Below, piece by piece: positions 1-11,900 of a DNA stretch of 64,000 nt (position 1 is the first letter of the stretch; every line of letters starts with the position of its first letter). The stretch covers positions 62,001-126,000 of the forward strand of contig MCFE01000090.1 of assembly GCA_002104905.1 (NCBI GenBank). Reading direction: 5' to 3'. The notes under the pieces were generated by a model. That model saw nothing but the letters and a program-made list of their open reading frames with translations. It ran no database searches and had not been told where the DNA came from. The position numbers were made by a program, and so were the translations under genes. This stretch comes from Basidiobolus meristosporus CBS 931.73 (Eukaryota; Basidiobolomycota; Basidiobolomycetes; Basidiobolales; Basidiobolaceae).

Positions 1-2557
1 TGATGTCTCCCAAAGGACAAAATTGCCAAACAACAGCTCATGAGGTGTTACATCATGGGCTTACACAATGAAGTAAGATGTAAGGCATCCAAAGAACAAT
101 GGGGATGTAAAATGTTGCAAGAGTTGGTCAAACAGTTACAAGGGGTCATCTTGCTATGGAGGCTACCCTATAGTGATACAAGTGATTGAAGGACAGGGAT
201 CCCCTGTAAGAAAGGAAAAATTGCCTCCCCAAAAGACCATGAGTTAGAGGAATTATGGCAAAAGGTCCAGGAACTCTTGATCATCAATATCCAAGAAGTC
301 CCTAAAGAAGATGATAAACTCTAGGAAGCTGTTGTAGATCTAAAAGCCCAGGTGCAAGCCGTGACCCTACAGATGGAACAACTGCAACAACAGTATCTGT
401 GTTATATATGTGGAGAAGTAGGCCACTGGGCCCACAAATTTGAAAAACAGTATTGAGAAGAACCCATACCAGACACAAAAGAGAAGAAGGCATCAAGATA
501 CAGAATCCCTTGCCAGGAGGCTAACAGGACTCAGTCAATCTAAGCCCTCTGGTCAGAACAGTTGAAGTGCAGAAGAAGAAGCATGAACACCATGCTTCTA
601 GAGAGCAGGCAAAGGAACCTGCAGTAGAGGTTCTGTCAAAAGGAAAGAATGTTGAATTGGGTGAAGAAGTTTGGAATGAGCCTTGGGAAGAAGTGTTGCA
701 GCAAACAATGAATGCTAGTACATCTTCCCATGGCCTATTCCCCATAATGAAGGTATTAGAGCAAGCCAAGGCAACCCTCCCAATAACCAATTTACTGGGA
801 CTTGCCCCAGCTCTACTCAAGGAGCTGATAGAGGGATTGAAGGGGATAACAACCCTTCACGTCCACCAGACGGTCCTACAAAAACCAAATAAGGGTACAT
901 ATGTAAAGGTACATATAGAGAATAAGGAAATTCTTGCCCTAATTGCCACAGGATCCTCTATACTGATCATGTCAGAGTCATTAGCAAACGTCTAAAGTTA
1001 GATATAGTCCCCAACAACACCATTCAAGTACAGCTAGCAAATGACCAACTGGACACAACAGTAGGAGTGGTGCCTAATTGACCCATCCAGCTAGGCAACT
1101 TGATTATACACCAAGATGTTGTGGTCCTACCTGTTACAGCCAACAACTTACTCATTGGCAAGAGCAATTTATCCAACATGAGATGGACATACTCTACAGT
1201 GCATCTGAACTTAGGTGGGACACCAAGAGTATCCCACTGATTCATATCACCAGTAAGAGCAAGGTGCATAGCAACAGTGTGACAATTGAAGAGGTGAAGC
1301 TGTTGCAGTCTCCAATCATCACACAAAAGGTGAGAAAAATACCACTAGCCAGCAAGATGGTGATCTCATTAAAGTTGCCAATAGCTTATTTGACAAGTGG
1401 AAGAATGATAACTGCAACAAATATATCCAAGTAACTGGAAGGAATCTTGATCTCTAAAGTATGGATACCACCAAAATTTGAAGCATAAAGTCTGAAGTGC
1501 TTAGTGGTTGACAACAGGCAACACACAGTGACACTGTCTAGAGGAGTGTCATTGCTAAACCTAGAGGAAGTCAACAGAAACAACCAAGGACTGTCTACAA
1601 ACAAGGAACCAGAAGAGGAACTCCCCAAACTAGATGTGGACCCCGGTCTACCACTTACTTTGGGAGACAAGTTCCTAGAACACTTGCCTGAGTATTCTCT
1701 AAGAACCAAGTAATTGGCCATATACCTGGAGTATATCACCAAATCCACCTAGCTAACAAATACCATATCTAGCAAAAAGCCTATAGGAACTCAAAAATTG
1801 ACACAGATTATATCAAAGTGACAATTGAGACTTTATTAAAGGATGGCATCATTACCGAAAGCCATTCTCCATGGGCCTCCCCTGTAGTGATTGTCCCAAA
1901 GAAAGACGGAAAGCAATGTTTTTGCATTGACTACCAAAAACTAAACTATGTTGCCCAGAAGGATGTGTATTCACTACCGCAAATAGACAACCCCTTGGAC
2001 AGACTAATTTGAGCTAAATATTTTAGCTCACTTGATTTAATCTCCATGTATTGGCAAGTAGAAGTAGCCACAGAAGATTGACCCAAAACCGCTTTTATAG
2101 CATTGTTTGGATTACACAAATGGAACCAACTACCCTTTGGCATGTGCAATGCTCCCGCTACATTCCAAAGGATGAATGACAAGGTGCTAGGAAATTTACA
2201 ATGGGAATGTGCTCTCATGTATCTGGACAACATCACTATATTCCCCCAATGTAGAAGAACATATACACAACGTGGAATGTAACCTGACAGTTCTCCTTCA
2301 GAACCAACTCAAACTACATCGCAAGAGTGCCATTTCCTGTATACACAAGATCTTGGCCGACGGGATATATTAATTCTACCTTACTCCTAAAGGCCGTTCA
2401 AGATACACTCACACCAAAGTATATCAATACAGTGTCGGGATTCCTAGGATCACCCAGTACAGATTGATGCAAAAGGCCAGTGTTTGTGTGGTTGGAGCCT
2501 CAAAAGAGAGCATTCAATCAGCTGAAGCATTCCCTGATGTCACGGCCAGTTTTACAT
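1..2557 (+). pseudogene. Ty3/gypsy element G0, gag-protease-RT half (decayed)
   Basis: Decayed gag-pol of a Ty3/gypsy retrotransposon, entering from the left edge. A Gag CCHC knuckle lies at 399-441 (CYICGEVGHWAHKF), but its last Cys is Phe. The aspartic-protease motif at about 945-959 reads ATGSS, so the catalytic Asp is Ala. Reverse transcriptase is recognisable from 1,818 (SPWASPVVIVPKKDG, then CIDYQKLN) to about 2,240 (FGMCNAPATFQ). Its active-site box at 2,220-2,231 reads YLDN instead of YxDD. The RT-RNase H connection continues to about 2,555, where an LTR interrupts it; the RNase H domain resumes after 3,620. Several stops and frameshifts make it a pseudogene. It is a different gypsy lineage from G-A/B/C, judged by sequence. 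Confidence 0.85.
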
Positions 2558-3619
2558 TGTGGTGGTGTATAGGTCCAAGGGAGAGATATGTCCAACACTT
2601 CTCAAGTGTTTTTGTGTATGGGGTGTTCACTGGCTGCAATAACCTCAGGCAAAAGCTTACTAGGAGTACTTGGGTTCTGTCTCTAATCTAATGTGTTGGG
2701 AAATAAAGCCACAAGCTTGTCAAGGGAAAACTACTGAGCTACAATTCCCAACTTAATTGGCGTCTTAACAAAAGTATGTGCTGGGTTCAGTGTCCTTTGA
2801 GATGACAATGTACCAAAGCTTCCAAAGTCACAACAACTGTAAACTCCACCAACAGCAACTTGATAAGAGTGCAGCTGTGGTCAATAGTTACAAAGACAGA
2901 TAAGTATCTTTGCCTGTACAAGAACAAACTTGGGAAAGAATCAAATATAATAAAAGATACCTACTCTGAGTATTCCTCACAAGTAGTGCCTCCAAGGTCA
3001 GTTGGCTGTCAGCACAGTTTCCTGAGAGTGTCCTGTGGTCTGGGGTTGAAAGTTCAGGTAGCAGCAGGTAGCAGTGATCACACTAATCAACAAGTTGGTA
3101 TATTGATAAAAGGGATGATGATTTATTGTTGAGGGATAGCCTCCCTTATATACTTTTCTCACTGGCTAAGTGAATACTAATCATGGTGTTCCAAAAGGTT
3201 CCAGATATCAATAGAAATCTCAATGACATCAGAATGACCTAAGAATGTTCTAAGTAGGTGCCAGAAGGTTCTAAGAGGCACAGCACATCCAACCAATCAG
3301 GAATCAGTATTCTGAAACCTGCATAACCTAGGGATATATAGTATGGAAATGGTAAGGATGGTGACACCGGTTGATTATGCATCACAGGTACTGAGGCAGG
3401 TACTTGCCTAATATAGAGGCACTTGCTGCTAGTAATCTTACGTAAATTGCGGGATAACCTATGCAATAAGGTAAGCAGGTGTGATAGTCAACCAGCTTAT
3501 GGGATAGTACTGACCAGGTAAGACAAATGGGATAAGACTAAAATAAATGTAGTAGAGAAATAGGGAAGTAGAAAATATGGGAATGAGCACATCTGTCAGT
3601 GGGTGTCACTGTCACCACA
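2558..3619 (-). repeat. Solo LTR related to family LTR-1, inserted in G0
   Basis: About 1.06 kb bounded by TGTGGTGG and CACCACA, inserted between the RT-connection and RNase H coding parts of G0. Read on the minus strand it matches the 804-bp LTR-1 copies at 40,143 and 52,803: same ends, and the same block around GATTCCTGATTGGTTG. It keeps a good TATA box (TATATAAGGG on minus) followed by ATCCCTCAACAATAAATCA, where the other copies have lost it. The G0 tetranucleotide TACA is present on both sides, one base outside each LTR end, consistent with a slightly eroded 4-bp target duplication. Part of it recurs in the opposite orientation at about 33,855-34,410. No internal coding region remains. 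Confidence 0.75.
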
Positions 3620-5270
3620 CTACAATGTTTTTCCAATTGGGATGCAAGATTTTTTATTAACTATGATGGAAGTCTCACTGGTATAGGCACTGCACTGGGT
3701 CAATACCACCAACCCAGAAATTCCACCCAATTGGTAAGTGAGCCATTTGCTAAACAAACACAGACATCACTACCCTGTTACCAAGATATAACATCTGGCT
3801 GTTGTTTATTCAATTAAACAATTCCACACATACATATATGGTTGCCAATTCACAATAGTAACAGACCACAACACATTGGTCTGACTGATGAAAACTAAAG
3901 ACTTTACCAGTTGACTAGCACATTGGGCCCTCCAACTACAAGAATGTAACTTCAAAATAATTCATTGTGCTGGCAAGAAACATCAGGATGCAGACTTCCT
4001 CAATTGCTATCCTGTTTGCCAAGTACGTGTCAGCAATGACTACAAGGATGTAATCTGCTTCAATAGAAGGGGAGGTACCCCAAACATGTTGTTACAAACA
4101 AGCAGAAGAGAGACTTTTAAAGGAAATGGTGTCAGTACAAAGTACAAGAAATCCAATTATAGTTCCTTCAAGGACAGTTCAGAGTCAAGGTACCCCCAGC
4201 AACTGACTGCAAAGAAATCATACAAGAAAGACATATGTGATTATGACATGCTAACCCCCTAACAACATGTATGTTGTAAAGAAAGACACTTTATTGAAAA
4301 AAATAAAATGATGACCTATGTCACCAATATGTTACAAAGATGCTCCACCTGCAAAAGATTTAACCGGAGTCAGAAGATAGGGACAACAGCACCAATACCA
4401 GTTGATCTACCTTTCCACCAAGTAGGAATTGACTTTGTTGGCCCCTTTATAAAAACAAAGAAAGGAGAACAATACATCATAGTTGCTACCAATTATTTTT
4501 AAAAGTGAGTAGAAGCCCAAGCCATTCAACATAAAGATCAGAAGACAACTGCCCAATTCATTCTAGAGCACCTCATCTGCTGGCATGGATATCCTCAGAT
4601 ACTCCTGTCCAACAATAGTTGTTCCTTCCTGAACAATGCCATGGCCCATTTGTGCAAAATGATGGGCATGAAGCAGGTCTTCATGGCCATGTATCACCCC
4701 CTGACCAACAGCTTAACCAAGAGGATGAACCAGACATGTTGCCTCATACTAGAGAAGCTTCACTGGGAACTTCCTCAGTCACAGGCCAAGCTGCTCCCAC
4801 TGACACTCCTAGCAATGCATTCAATACCAAATATAACAACAGGTTTTTCCCCATACAAAGTTCTGAATGAACAAAGGCCCAAGTGGCATGAAGAAGCTGG
4901 ATTGTCAATGGAAGGTGTCCCCTTGACAACACATAACAACTATGTATTTTGATTGATACACTGCATTGCCCACCTATACATAGAAGTATTCAAAAATGTC
5001 AACAAGTATTGCCCCTCCACCCAAAAATGAGAAACTAATGGGACAAAAATGGAAACCAATCAATAAGGTGTGGTACAGCCAAACCTATGCAGGCCTCAAG
5101 CTTTGCCCACAATTTACACCGCAAAGGATTGACCCTTGCACTGTAATTAGTTTGGGTTGCAGACCAAAGTACACCATCACCCTGAATAACTAGACAATCA
5201 GCAATGTAGCACCAGCGCATCTGAAACCATTTCATGATGATCCACCAATCATCACTGAAGCCAAAGTGTG
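3620..5270 (+). pseudogene. Ty3/gypsy element G0, RNase H-integrase half (decayed)
   Basis: Continuation of G0 after the LTR insertion. RNase H begins at about 3,630 with FFINYDGSLTGIGTALGQ (the TDAS motif changed to NYDGS) and continues with the motifs around TDHNTL and HCAGKKHQDAD to about 4,015. Integrase starts with the zinc-binding part before CSTCKRF (about 4,340) and the core GIDFVGPF (first catalytic Asp, about 4,425). The second catalytic site reads LLSNNS near 4,605-4,620. The Glu site at about 4,720 reads NSLTKRMNQT, so Glu is Lys. The C-terminal, GPY/F-like part is seen from about 5,000 to 5,265. Frameshifts and missing catalytic residues show it is dead. Confidence 0.8.
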
Positions 5271-6849
5271 ATCAAACAACTATCAAGGCAAGGATAGAGG
5301 AAGACACAGGATACATATGAAGTTTAGCAGAGGAGATTTTAGTCAATATAGGTACAAATGATATGCGCAAGGAAGTTTGCCCACAAGGAGAACAAAAGAA
5401 TGCATATGGAAGGCACCAAAGGAAACAGTTTACCTGAAACTGGTGATGCCCCTCCCACCAGCAAGAATCAAAATGATATTGAAAACAAGACCAACCTGTA
5501 AGCGTTGAGTGATATGGTACAAGCATAACATGCAACAAGAGCCACCTATGAAGAGTTGTTTGCAGAGCAGTCACATTGATACAAGACATGATAAGAGAGG
5601 GACAAGACAAGTTAACACGCTAATACAAAGCATGCAGAAACAACCCAAGAAGACCATGCACTACCTGAGAGGAGGTTCCTTGATCATTAAGGAGAAGGAT
5701 GCCACACTGATTCCCATATCTGTATTGAACACAGTCAGACAGAAGATGCAAGGAATGAGCTGTTGCACCCTCACAAGGCTTTGAGAGCCTTCCTGTTTTG
5801 TTGCATACTTGCCATTAATAGGTACCACAGCTGTTGAGGTATACACAGACATGGTACCAGCCACAAGAGCACCAGAAGTAGAACTCCCAGTTGAAGGACC
5901 CCTCTAAGATATTTGCAAACATCTTAAATTGCATTTTCAAGAAGGAACCATCCTATAGAAGATACGCAAACAGATTAAGTACACCTGCCAGTTGACCCAT
6001 GCAATCCACCAAGTTGCTGTGTTACAGCTATTACAGTGGTTTACTATAGGACTACTCAGGCACCAGTACCAAGTCCAACTCCAAGAAGCCAAAGAAACCA
6101 CCACAGACTCTGTAGAAACCATGAGGTAAGTGCAAAAGTGCCTTGATTGCGCCACAGTCTCTATTGAAGAACTACAATATGTCTTGGAAGAAACAAAAAC
6201 TTGTTATTGACAACAGGTGACTGCCAACCAAGTGTACACCCTCTTCAAAAGAGCCCTTTCCATCATGTAGAACACAACAAGGACAAGCCCCAACAACATA
6301 TGCAAGGTAAAGAAGCAAGACTTTATTGCATTACTGCATCTCTTCTTGTTCTGCAACCCTCCCAAGGAACCTACCCAGAACCCTATGGTTTGCCAATTGT
6401 TTGGCTCTGTGGAAAACATCCCTCAAGCAAAGCAGGTCACACCCCATTCTGCCACCAAATGGTATCAGATACTTGCCTGCAACCCTCTTGCAAGTGATAA
6501 CCAGCAATGCTACTATAGTGACTCCCCATGCTCCATAAACAAAATCAAACCTGGAGAAGCAATTTAGTCAAAGAATTTCAAGGGCAAAGCTCTCTCTTAA
6601 CCACCAGGATTTATGAGTACTAAACATAGTACCCATTTTTTGCCCAAGAGTTCTCCCCAGAGTCTTACCCAAAGTCCCCCAGTGTCCTCCCTATAATTCC
6701 CCCATGTGTCCTCCCTCCTATTCATGCCCTTATCTAGTTAGAACACTTACCATAACAGGAAGGTGTTCACACCCCTATTTTATAACACATGGACTATTAT
6801 CTAAGCCCCCCAAGTGATATATATATATGTATATCCAATTGAATCAAGT
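5271..6849. other. Unassigned stretch downstream of G0
   Basis: No gene is supported here. Several frames of 70-100 codons on plus (for example 5,509-5,784 and 6,346-6,567) do not match a family I recognise. This may be the 3' part and LTR of G0: a C-rich stretch at 6,640-6,720, a TA-rich box near 6,820 and an AATAAA at about 6,875 would fit an LTR, but I found no second copy to prove it. It ends where the minus-strand tnp2 fragment becomes recognisable. Confidence 0.3.
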
Positions 6850-8350
6850 GAGTGAACAAGATTTTTGGATGGAATAAACACAAGTCTTTATTACTTTGCT
6901 ACCTTCTATCAGAAGCTATTCTGAACCAAGTGGTACTAACTTGGCCAACAAGCACTCCCACTCACCAAGTACAGTCAGTAATAACCCACACTGGTGCTTG
7001 GGTAATAATATTATGTGTGAGTTATGGAGTAGATCCCCTGCATCTCACACATTCAACATCAATACCGTCCATTGTGCCAGGAGAAACCTGCTATCTTGCT
7101 GATGGCTGGGGTATCTCCAATGAAGATAACAATATGCACTTTTACATGACAGCTATTAATTGTTAACCCACTGGAAAGCATACAAAGTTCATCCAGCAAT
7201 GGTTACAGATAGCTATCCAGGTTGGATGGTGATTTAGGCCCAGATACCAGTGAGATTACCATCAGACTATTGCTGTGATATTGCAAGAAGGGTGGCAGCT
7301 TCAGATTGATGAAAATCAGTGGTCTGTAGGATTTGCTGGTAGAGTACTTGTTTAATGATAATCCATCAAGTGCTAAAGCAATGGCATGGTCATACATACC
7401 TTCAAAGTACCCCTTTGTCATAGCTGTTTGTAATGTTTCACATCAAATAAATTGGATATGTTTGTGAATGATTGATACTGAGTGCGGTACTGTATAGCTT
7501 TGCAATATTTGTTGGACTGCATCAGCTTCCTCAGCTGGAGTATGACCAGAATATATCTGGAGTGTGAACAATGTTTTCTCTCAATGGTGGTGGATTCCTG
7601 ACAATTTGAACACCTTGCAATGGTAGCATTTTTGGATGTAAATGCCATGTAACTGTTAACACATGATGGAATCAGGACAGTCTCTGGATCATATATTGCC
7701 AGCTGCATGATGGTTGTCCACTTGTAACATATATATGGTAAGTTGCATCCTGGTATGATTTTGGCAACAAGTAGTAATAAATCCTCAAAGCCCCCATTAC
7801 TGATATTAGTGGAAATGTGCCACTTCTCTAGCCATAACATTACATCATTCACCAGTATATGGAATACTGGGCTCACTTGGCTCCATAAAGTATCCTTGGC
7901 ATTTGTTTCAATGGATGTTGTTGCATTGCATATAGGGATTTGACCAGGCTCATATTTGGTACAGTTATTAGAGGAGATAGGCTCAAAATCCATCAGTAAA
8001 CCTTCTTTGTCTGAGCTATCACTATGCATGCCATATCCAGAAGGCTGAGGAGAGCCAAATGGTGCAACAAACTCACCTGAATCCGTTTTTGCAAGGTGAC
8101 AAAGATGGCCAGGTGCCAATATCAAAGTATCAACTGGCTGGCAAGATAGTGTTGGTACAGTAGTGACCTATGAATGGTCAAATATGACTTGGGTGGCAAA
8201 GTACTGGCAGTGATCCTTGTAACAGTTCCTATGCTGTCTTCATGCTTCAAGGCTGTGAAGCTTGCCACAATAGCCACATAGTCTTTTCTCTCTTCTCTTA
8301 TGGCATTGAGTCAATGAAGTCTTGTCCATGGGGCAAACAGTTTGACCTTT
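6850..8350 (-). pseudogene. CACTA-type tnp2 transposase, N-terminal part (copy U-A)
   Basis: Minus-strand coding remnant of a tnp2-type (En/Spm, CACTA) DNA transposase. In order on minus: a Cys/His N-terminal finger (8,350-8,180; RREKRLCGYCGK, then RQHRNCYKD); a 235-codon open stretch at 8,125-7,418 with IPSCVNSYMAF, ARCSNCQES and FDVKHYKQL; the block at 7,390-7,204 (IALALDGLSLNK, then LIFINLKLPP, SGPKSPSNLDSYL); and at about 7,110-6,980 GDTPAISK followed by CEMQGIYS. This order (DG-FK, WPL-NYNLPP, GPK-P-D-SFL, GD-PA, C-C) is what I know of the tnp2 family. The C-terminal catalytic remainder is missing. Frameshifts and stops are present. It is divergently arranged with ORF2 on the right. Confidence 0.72.
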
Positions 8351-8620
8351 AACAATATAATGCTATTATATCACTTTTTGGTCAATACTCATGTGGGTTT
8401 AAGACAGTATTATATTTGAGTCATTGCACCTATATGAATGTAAGATTCATTGATGACCCACCATGGTAAGCATTATAAATAAGGTTATGGCACCACATAC
8501 ACATGTATATAACACTATTCCCCTTTGGTTTGACTCACTTTCATATATATGCTGCCATAAAATAAAGCAACATTGCTTGGTTCCCAACTAAACCCCACCA
8601 CTGATGGCAACAGAAAAACA
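8351..8620. promoter_or_regulatory. Divergent intergenic region of the CACTA-like element
   Basis: Region between the minus-strand transposase and the plus-strand ORF2. TATA-like boxes occur toward each side (ATTATAAATAAGG near 8,472 and ATGTATATAACACT near 8,503). The same region recurs at 11,900-12,180 (+) and, inverted, at about 18,520-18,640 and 31,190-31,400. Conservation of this non-coding stretch in four copies suggests it belongs to the element and probably carries both promoters. The promoter role is inference. Confidence 0.5.
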
Positions 8621-9279
8621 GTTTGACAACAACTTGCTTTGACATTCAGTGCAACAAGCCGGGCTACATCCAAAAAAGGCCCTGTAGACAGCGTGCCCAT
8701 TGAAGGTAATAGTGCCAACTCCTCAGGCTCTCAGTCAAGTAGGTAATTGAGAGCCTCTGCGGAGCCACAAGCTGACCATTATGCTCAGGCAGACAGGAAT
8801 GTAGTAAATGCAGTACACTCAGCTGAAGACCAGCAAGTGGCCATGATAACATCACCACCACCCATATTAGCAAGTATGTTGTCAGCTCATACCAAAGCAT
8901 TAATGAAGCAATTAGGTGCAGTGGCAGATAGCATAGATGCAATGGCCCAGAGAAATCAGGCAATAGTCCAGAGACGGGATGAGCAGATAGTACTTGTAGA
9001 GCAATCAATATCCCAGCAAAAGAAAGCAGTACTTTTGCTGCATAGAAGGAACTCAAGTTGCTCAATGTCACAGCCAAGAATTGAGCCATTTCCTGATGTA
9101 ACAGCAGGAGAACACCATACAGTCTTTGAAGCTCAACAATAGTGCCCAAAGATAAAGCCCACAGAAAAACCTATCACTGCATGTGAGGGAGACAAAGTGG
9201 TGTTTATATCAAAGCCTAAAAATCAAAATTCATTGAAGATCTGTGAAGCAGTTGAGTGCAATAATGAAGAGTGGGGGAA
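8621..9279 (+). pseudogene. CACTA-like element ORF2, N-terminal part (copy U-A)
   Basis: Plus-strand gene divergent from tnp2. Homologous translated sequence is seen in copy U-B (12,180-12,830) and weakly in U-C (minus, 18,500-18,350). The best part is an open frame at 8,747-9,142, with a Ser/Pro stretch (SPPPILASMLSA) followed by a Gln/Arg/Glu-rich, probably coiled-coil segment (IDAMAQRNQAIVQRRDEQ). I do not recognise the family. By position it could be the second, DNA-binding TnpA-like protein of CACTA elements, but no motif proves this. A stop codon precedes the open frame and a foldback element interrupts it after 9,279. Confidence 0.5.
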
Positions 9280-10014
9280 TAGACTTGTTCTGTTGGATAG
9301 TGCCACATTGAGCCATGAGTGCCAAATGATGCCATAGTGTGCCAAAGAGGCCAAGTGAGCCTATACTTGGCCACAGAGTGTGAAACATAGCTCTGCATCT
9401 TCTTGCAAAGTGGCACTTGTGTTTCACCCATTGTGCTGGAGAAAATCCATTTTTTGACCTATTTTTTTGGATCAATGTGGTGCAGGATGTGCAAGAGCAC
9501 AAAAGAATTGAAAATATGTGCCAGGTACTCAGTACCCATGGCACCCTGAATCTAGCTCCTGTGGCTTGTATCATGTCACAAGAATGCATGGCACTATCTT
9601 GGTCCACTGGTACTATCAGGCACTATATTTAATTATTAGCCTTAAAGTAAAACCTGTATAAGGCACTCATAGTGCCAGATAGTACCAGTGGATCAAGATA
9701 GTGCCATGCATTTTTGCAACATGATACAAGCCACAAGAGCTAGACTCAAAGTGCCATGGGTAATGAGTCTCAGATGCATGTCTTCAGTCCTTCTGTGCAC
9801 TCACACATCCTGAACAATGTTGATCCAAAAAAAAGGTCAAAAAATGGATATTCTCTGGCACAATGGGTGAGACACAGGGGCTGCTTTGCATGAAGATGAA
9901 GAGTCATGCTTCACACTCGGAGGCCAAGTTTAGGTCTGCTACACCTTTCTGGCATGCAATGGCACTATCTGGCACCCATGGCTCAATGTGGCATTATCCA
10001 ACAGAACAAGTCTA
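9280..10014. mobile_element. 735-bp foldback (hairpin) element
   Basis: Two arms of about 347 bp (9,280-9,626 and 9,669-10,014) are imperfect reverse complements around a 42-bp loop. The outer ends are TAGACTTGTTCTG and CAGAACAAGTCTA. Copy U-B has no such sequence at the corresponding place (12,805-12,835), so this is an insertion into ORF2 of U-A. The terminal TA would fit a TA target as used by Tc1/mariner-type elements, but the family is not identified. It has no coding capacity of its own. A transcript through it would form a long hairpin. Confidence 0.8.
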
Positions 10015-11195
10015 GTATACTAGTGGCTGTCAGAAGTCTAGCATGCCATCACCTTAAGGCCAGCATACCATGGGACCATCAGAAACTCAAGGCCAAGCAG
10101 AATGCACTTGACTTGCTACATGAGCATTATCCTGGATTCAAATGGGAAAACAGATTTTGGGCCAGCACTGGTATGCTAAGTAAGTATCTTTAGAAAAGCA
10201 GAAATAATCAAAGGTGGAAGAGCAAGGGTGCCATGGCTAAAAACCAATGGCTTCCTCCAGAGCCTGTAACAAGCAGGGCCAAAAGCTCCAGACTAGTGTC
10301 AAAGAGACGTCAGGTAGCTGGAAGACTGCCAATTAGGGACAAGCAGGCAGACACAGATGCACCAGCACAACATCTGTCAAGGAAAAGGCATAGTACCACT
10401 CAAGAAGCACCCAGTCAAAGTAGCAGTGAAGCACCTGGCAGTGATAAAAACCTGCCACTTTTACAGGTGCCTGTCACTACTACAAATGAGAGCTCAAAAC
10501 AAGCAGAAAAGAGATGTCAGGTTGCCAGAAGAGTGCCAGTAAGGGATAAGCAGGCCAAATAGATGTGTCAGAGCAGAATTTATCCAGGAGAAAACATAGT
10601 TCTTCACAAGAAGCACTCAGAAAAAGTAGCATTGAAAGACCTGTCAGTGATAAAGGAAAAGATAAAGGGAAAGATGTAAGCCCAAGCCTTAGACAGGGTG
10701 ACATGCAAAGAAAACTACAGCTCATGCCAATGAACATTGCAATCCTGGAACAGACTGAATCCCATCATAGCCAAGAAGACTTACCAGCAAGAAAATAGCT
10801 GTTTTCACAAGAGTTGGGAGCGCAGCTTGTTGCGCTACACTCCAGCAAGGTAGATGAGTTTGCTGAAAAAGACAACTTGTCTACCAGAGCCCCAACATCC
10901 TCCATTGTGAACAGAGTGGAGATCCCACTGACAGACAAGGCTGCATCATCAAGAGCTTGAAAGACTATTGCAATGCCTTCATTGATATTTAGGAACATTA
11001 ATAGGCACACCAAGAGGATGCAGCACTTCTTCAAGAGCAGTGCTCAAGAGAACACACCTGAATATTGCAAGAATTTATTGCAAACATTGGCATTTCAGGT
11101 GCTAGACCTTGCAGTGCCAGCTGAGGACCAGGACATGTGGGAACCAGTGAATGAACGGTGGCATAAAGCCATTGGGTTCCTACCAAAGTTGTAGA
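10015..11195 (+). pseudogene. CACTA-like element ORF2, C-terminal part (copy U-A)
   Basis: Continuation of ORF2 after the foldback insertion. A conserved block at 10,026-10,230 (HHLKASIPWDHQ, HYPGFKW, KSRNNQRWKSKG) is also found in U-B (12,836-13,030) and, decayed, on minus at 33,640-33,480. A Lys/Arg/Ser/Gln-rich region follows, with an internal repeat of about 205 nt: RRQVAGRLPIRDKQA (10,305) recurs as RCQVARRVPVRDKQA (10,510), and HLSRKRHSTTQEA recurs as NLSRRKHSSSQEA. A TAG in frame (10,191-10,193), a TAG at 10,560-10,562 and a frameshift after it break the frame. The last part (10,973-11,194) ends with ERWHKAIGFLPKL. Family unknown. The basic, repetitive middle suggests nucleic-acid binding (inference). 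Confidence 0.5.
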
Positions 11196-11685
11196 ACCAG
11201 AGTATTAAAGCAGAAATACTTATTGAGTGGTGGATGTAAATGACATAACTTGTTGAGTGTGTTAGGCTTAATGTTAGTGTAAGCTATAGGGACTTATATA
11301 CGTCAATACAATTGGCAATTGTACCACAACTGAAGGTTCAACAGAAATCAATCAATTTGTATGCATGAAAAGTAAGAGAAACAGCTGAGTCAGGAAGTAA
11401 GGAGCGTGAAAAAGAAGAAATAGCCAACCAATGCACACAAATGTGGGAGGCAATAAAGTGTCTGGGACCAGAAAGTGAGCAAATTGGCAGGGAACCAATC
11501 AAAAGCCACTTATGCATTGCTGTAATGAAAAATATGGACTAAGTTTTTGTGAAATCTAGGGTGCAATTATTTTTCAACGGTCTCTGGACTGTGTCTTGAT
11601 GGTTTCAGTACCTCTTAGTAACAGGACTTTAACTTTGTGATGGCCTTTTAACAGGATTGTCTCAATAATTATTCATAGGGTATAT
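11196..11685 (+). mobile_element. 3' non-coding end of CACTA-like copy U-A
   Basis: Non-coding stretch following ORF2. It matches, in reverse orientation, the fragment at 47,744-48,306; shared blocks include the segments around 11,225-11,260, 11,340-11,400 and 11,460-11,520. This shows it belongs to the element and gives its approximate right end near TTATTCATAGGG (11,668-11,680), after which copy U-B starts. No CACTA terminus was recognised. Confidence 0.5.
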
Positions 11686-11689
11686 TGAT

Positions 11690-11900
11690 GGTACCATAGT
11701 ACATAATGGATGGTAAAATATGACTTGCGTGGCAAAACACTGGCCATTGTCCTTGTAACACATCCTATGTTGTCTGCATGCTTCACAGCAGAGAAGCTTA
11801 TTACAAAAGCCACATAGTCTTTTTTCTCTTCTCTTACAGTGTTGTATCTTACTGGTCTGCTGCTTGGGACAAACAGCTTGACACCCCGCAATGCAATGCT
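11690..11900 (-). pseudogene. tnp2 N-terminal zinc-finger fragment (copy U-B)
   Basis: Minus-strand remnant of only the N-terminal Cys/His finger of the tnp2-like transposase: RREKRLCGFCNK followed by CRQHRMCYKD. It aligns with the start of the copy at 8,350 and retains a Cys that became a stop there. The rest of the transposase is absent; the copy abuts the right end of U-A. It faces ORF2 of U-B divergently. Confidence 0.6.

Noticed and set aside
2860-3132. A 90-codon frame whose sequence recurs as a 110-codon frame on minus at 33,842-34,174
   Set aside because: Both lie inside copies of the same LTR-1-related repeat, antisense to the LTR direction, and share boundaries with the repeat. Conservation reflects recent copying; no domain or start context supports a protein.
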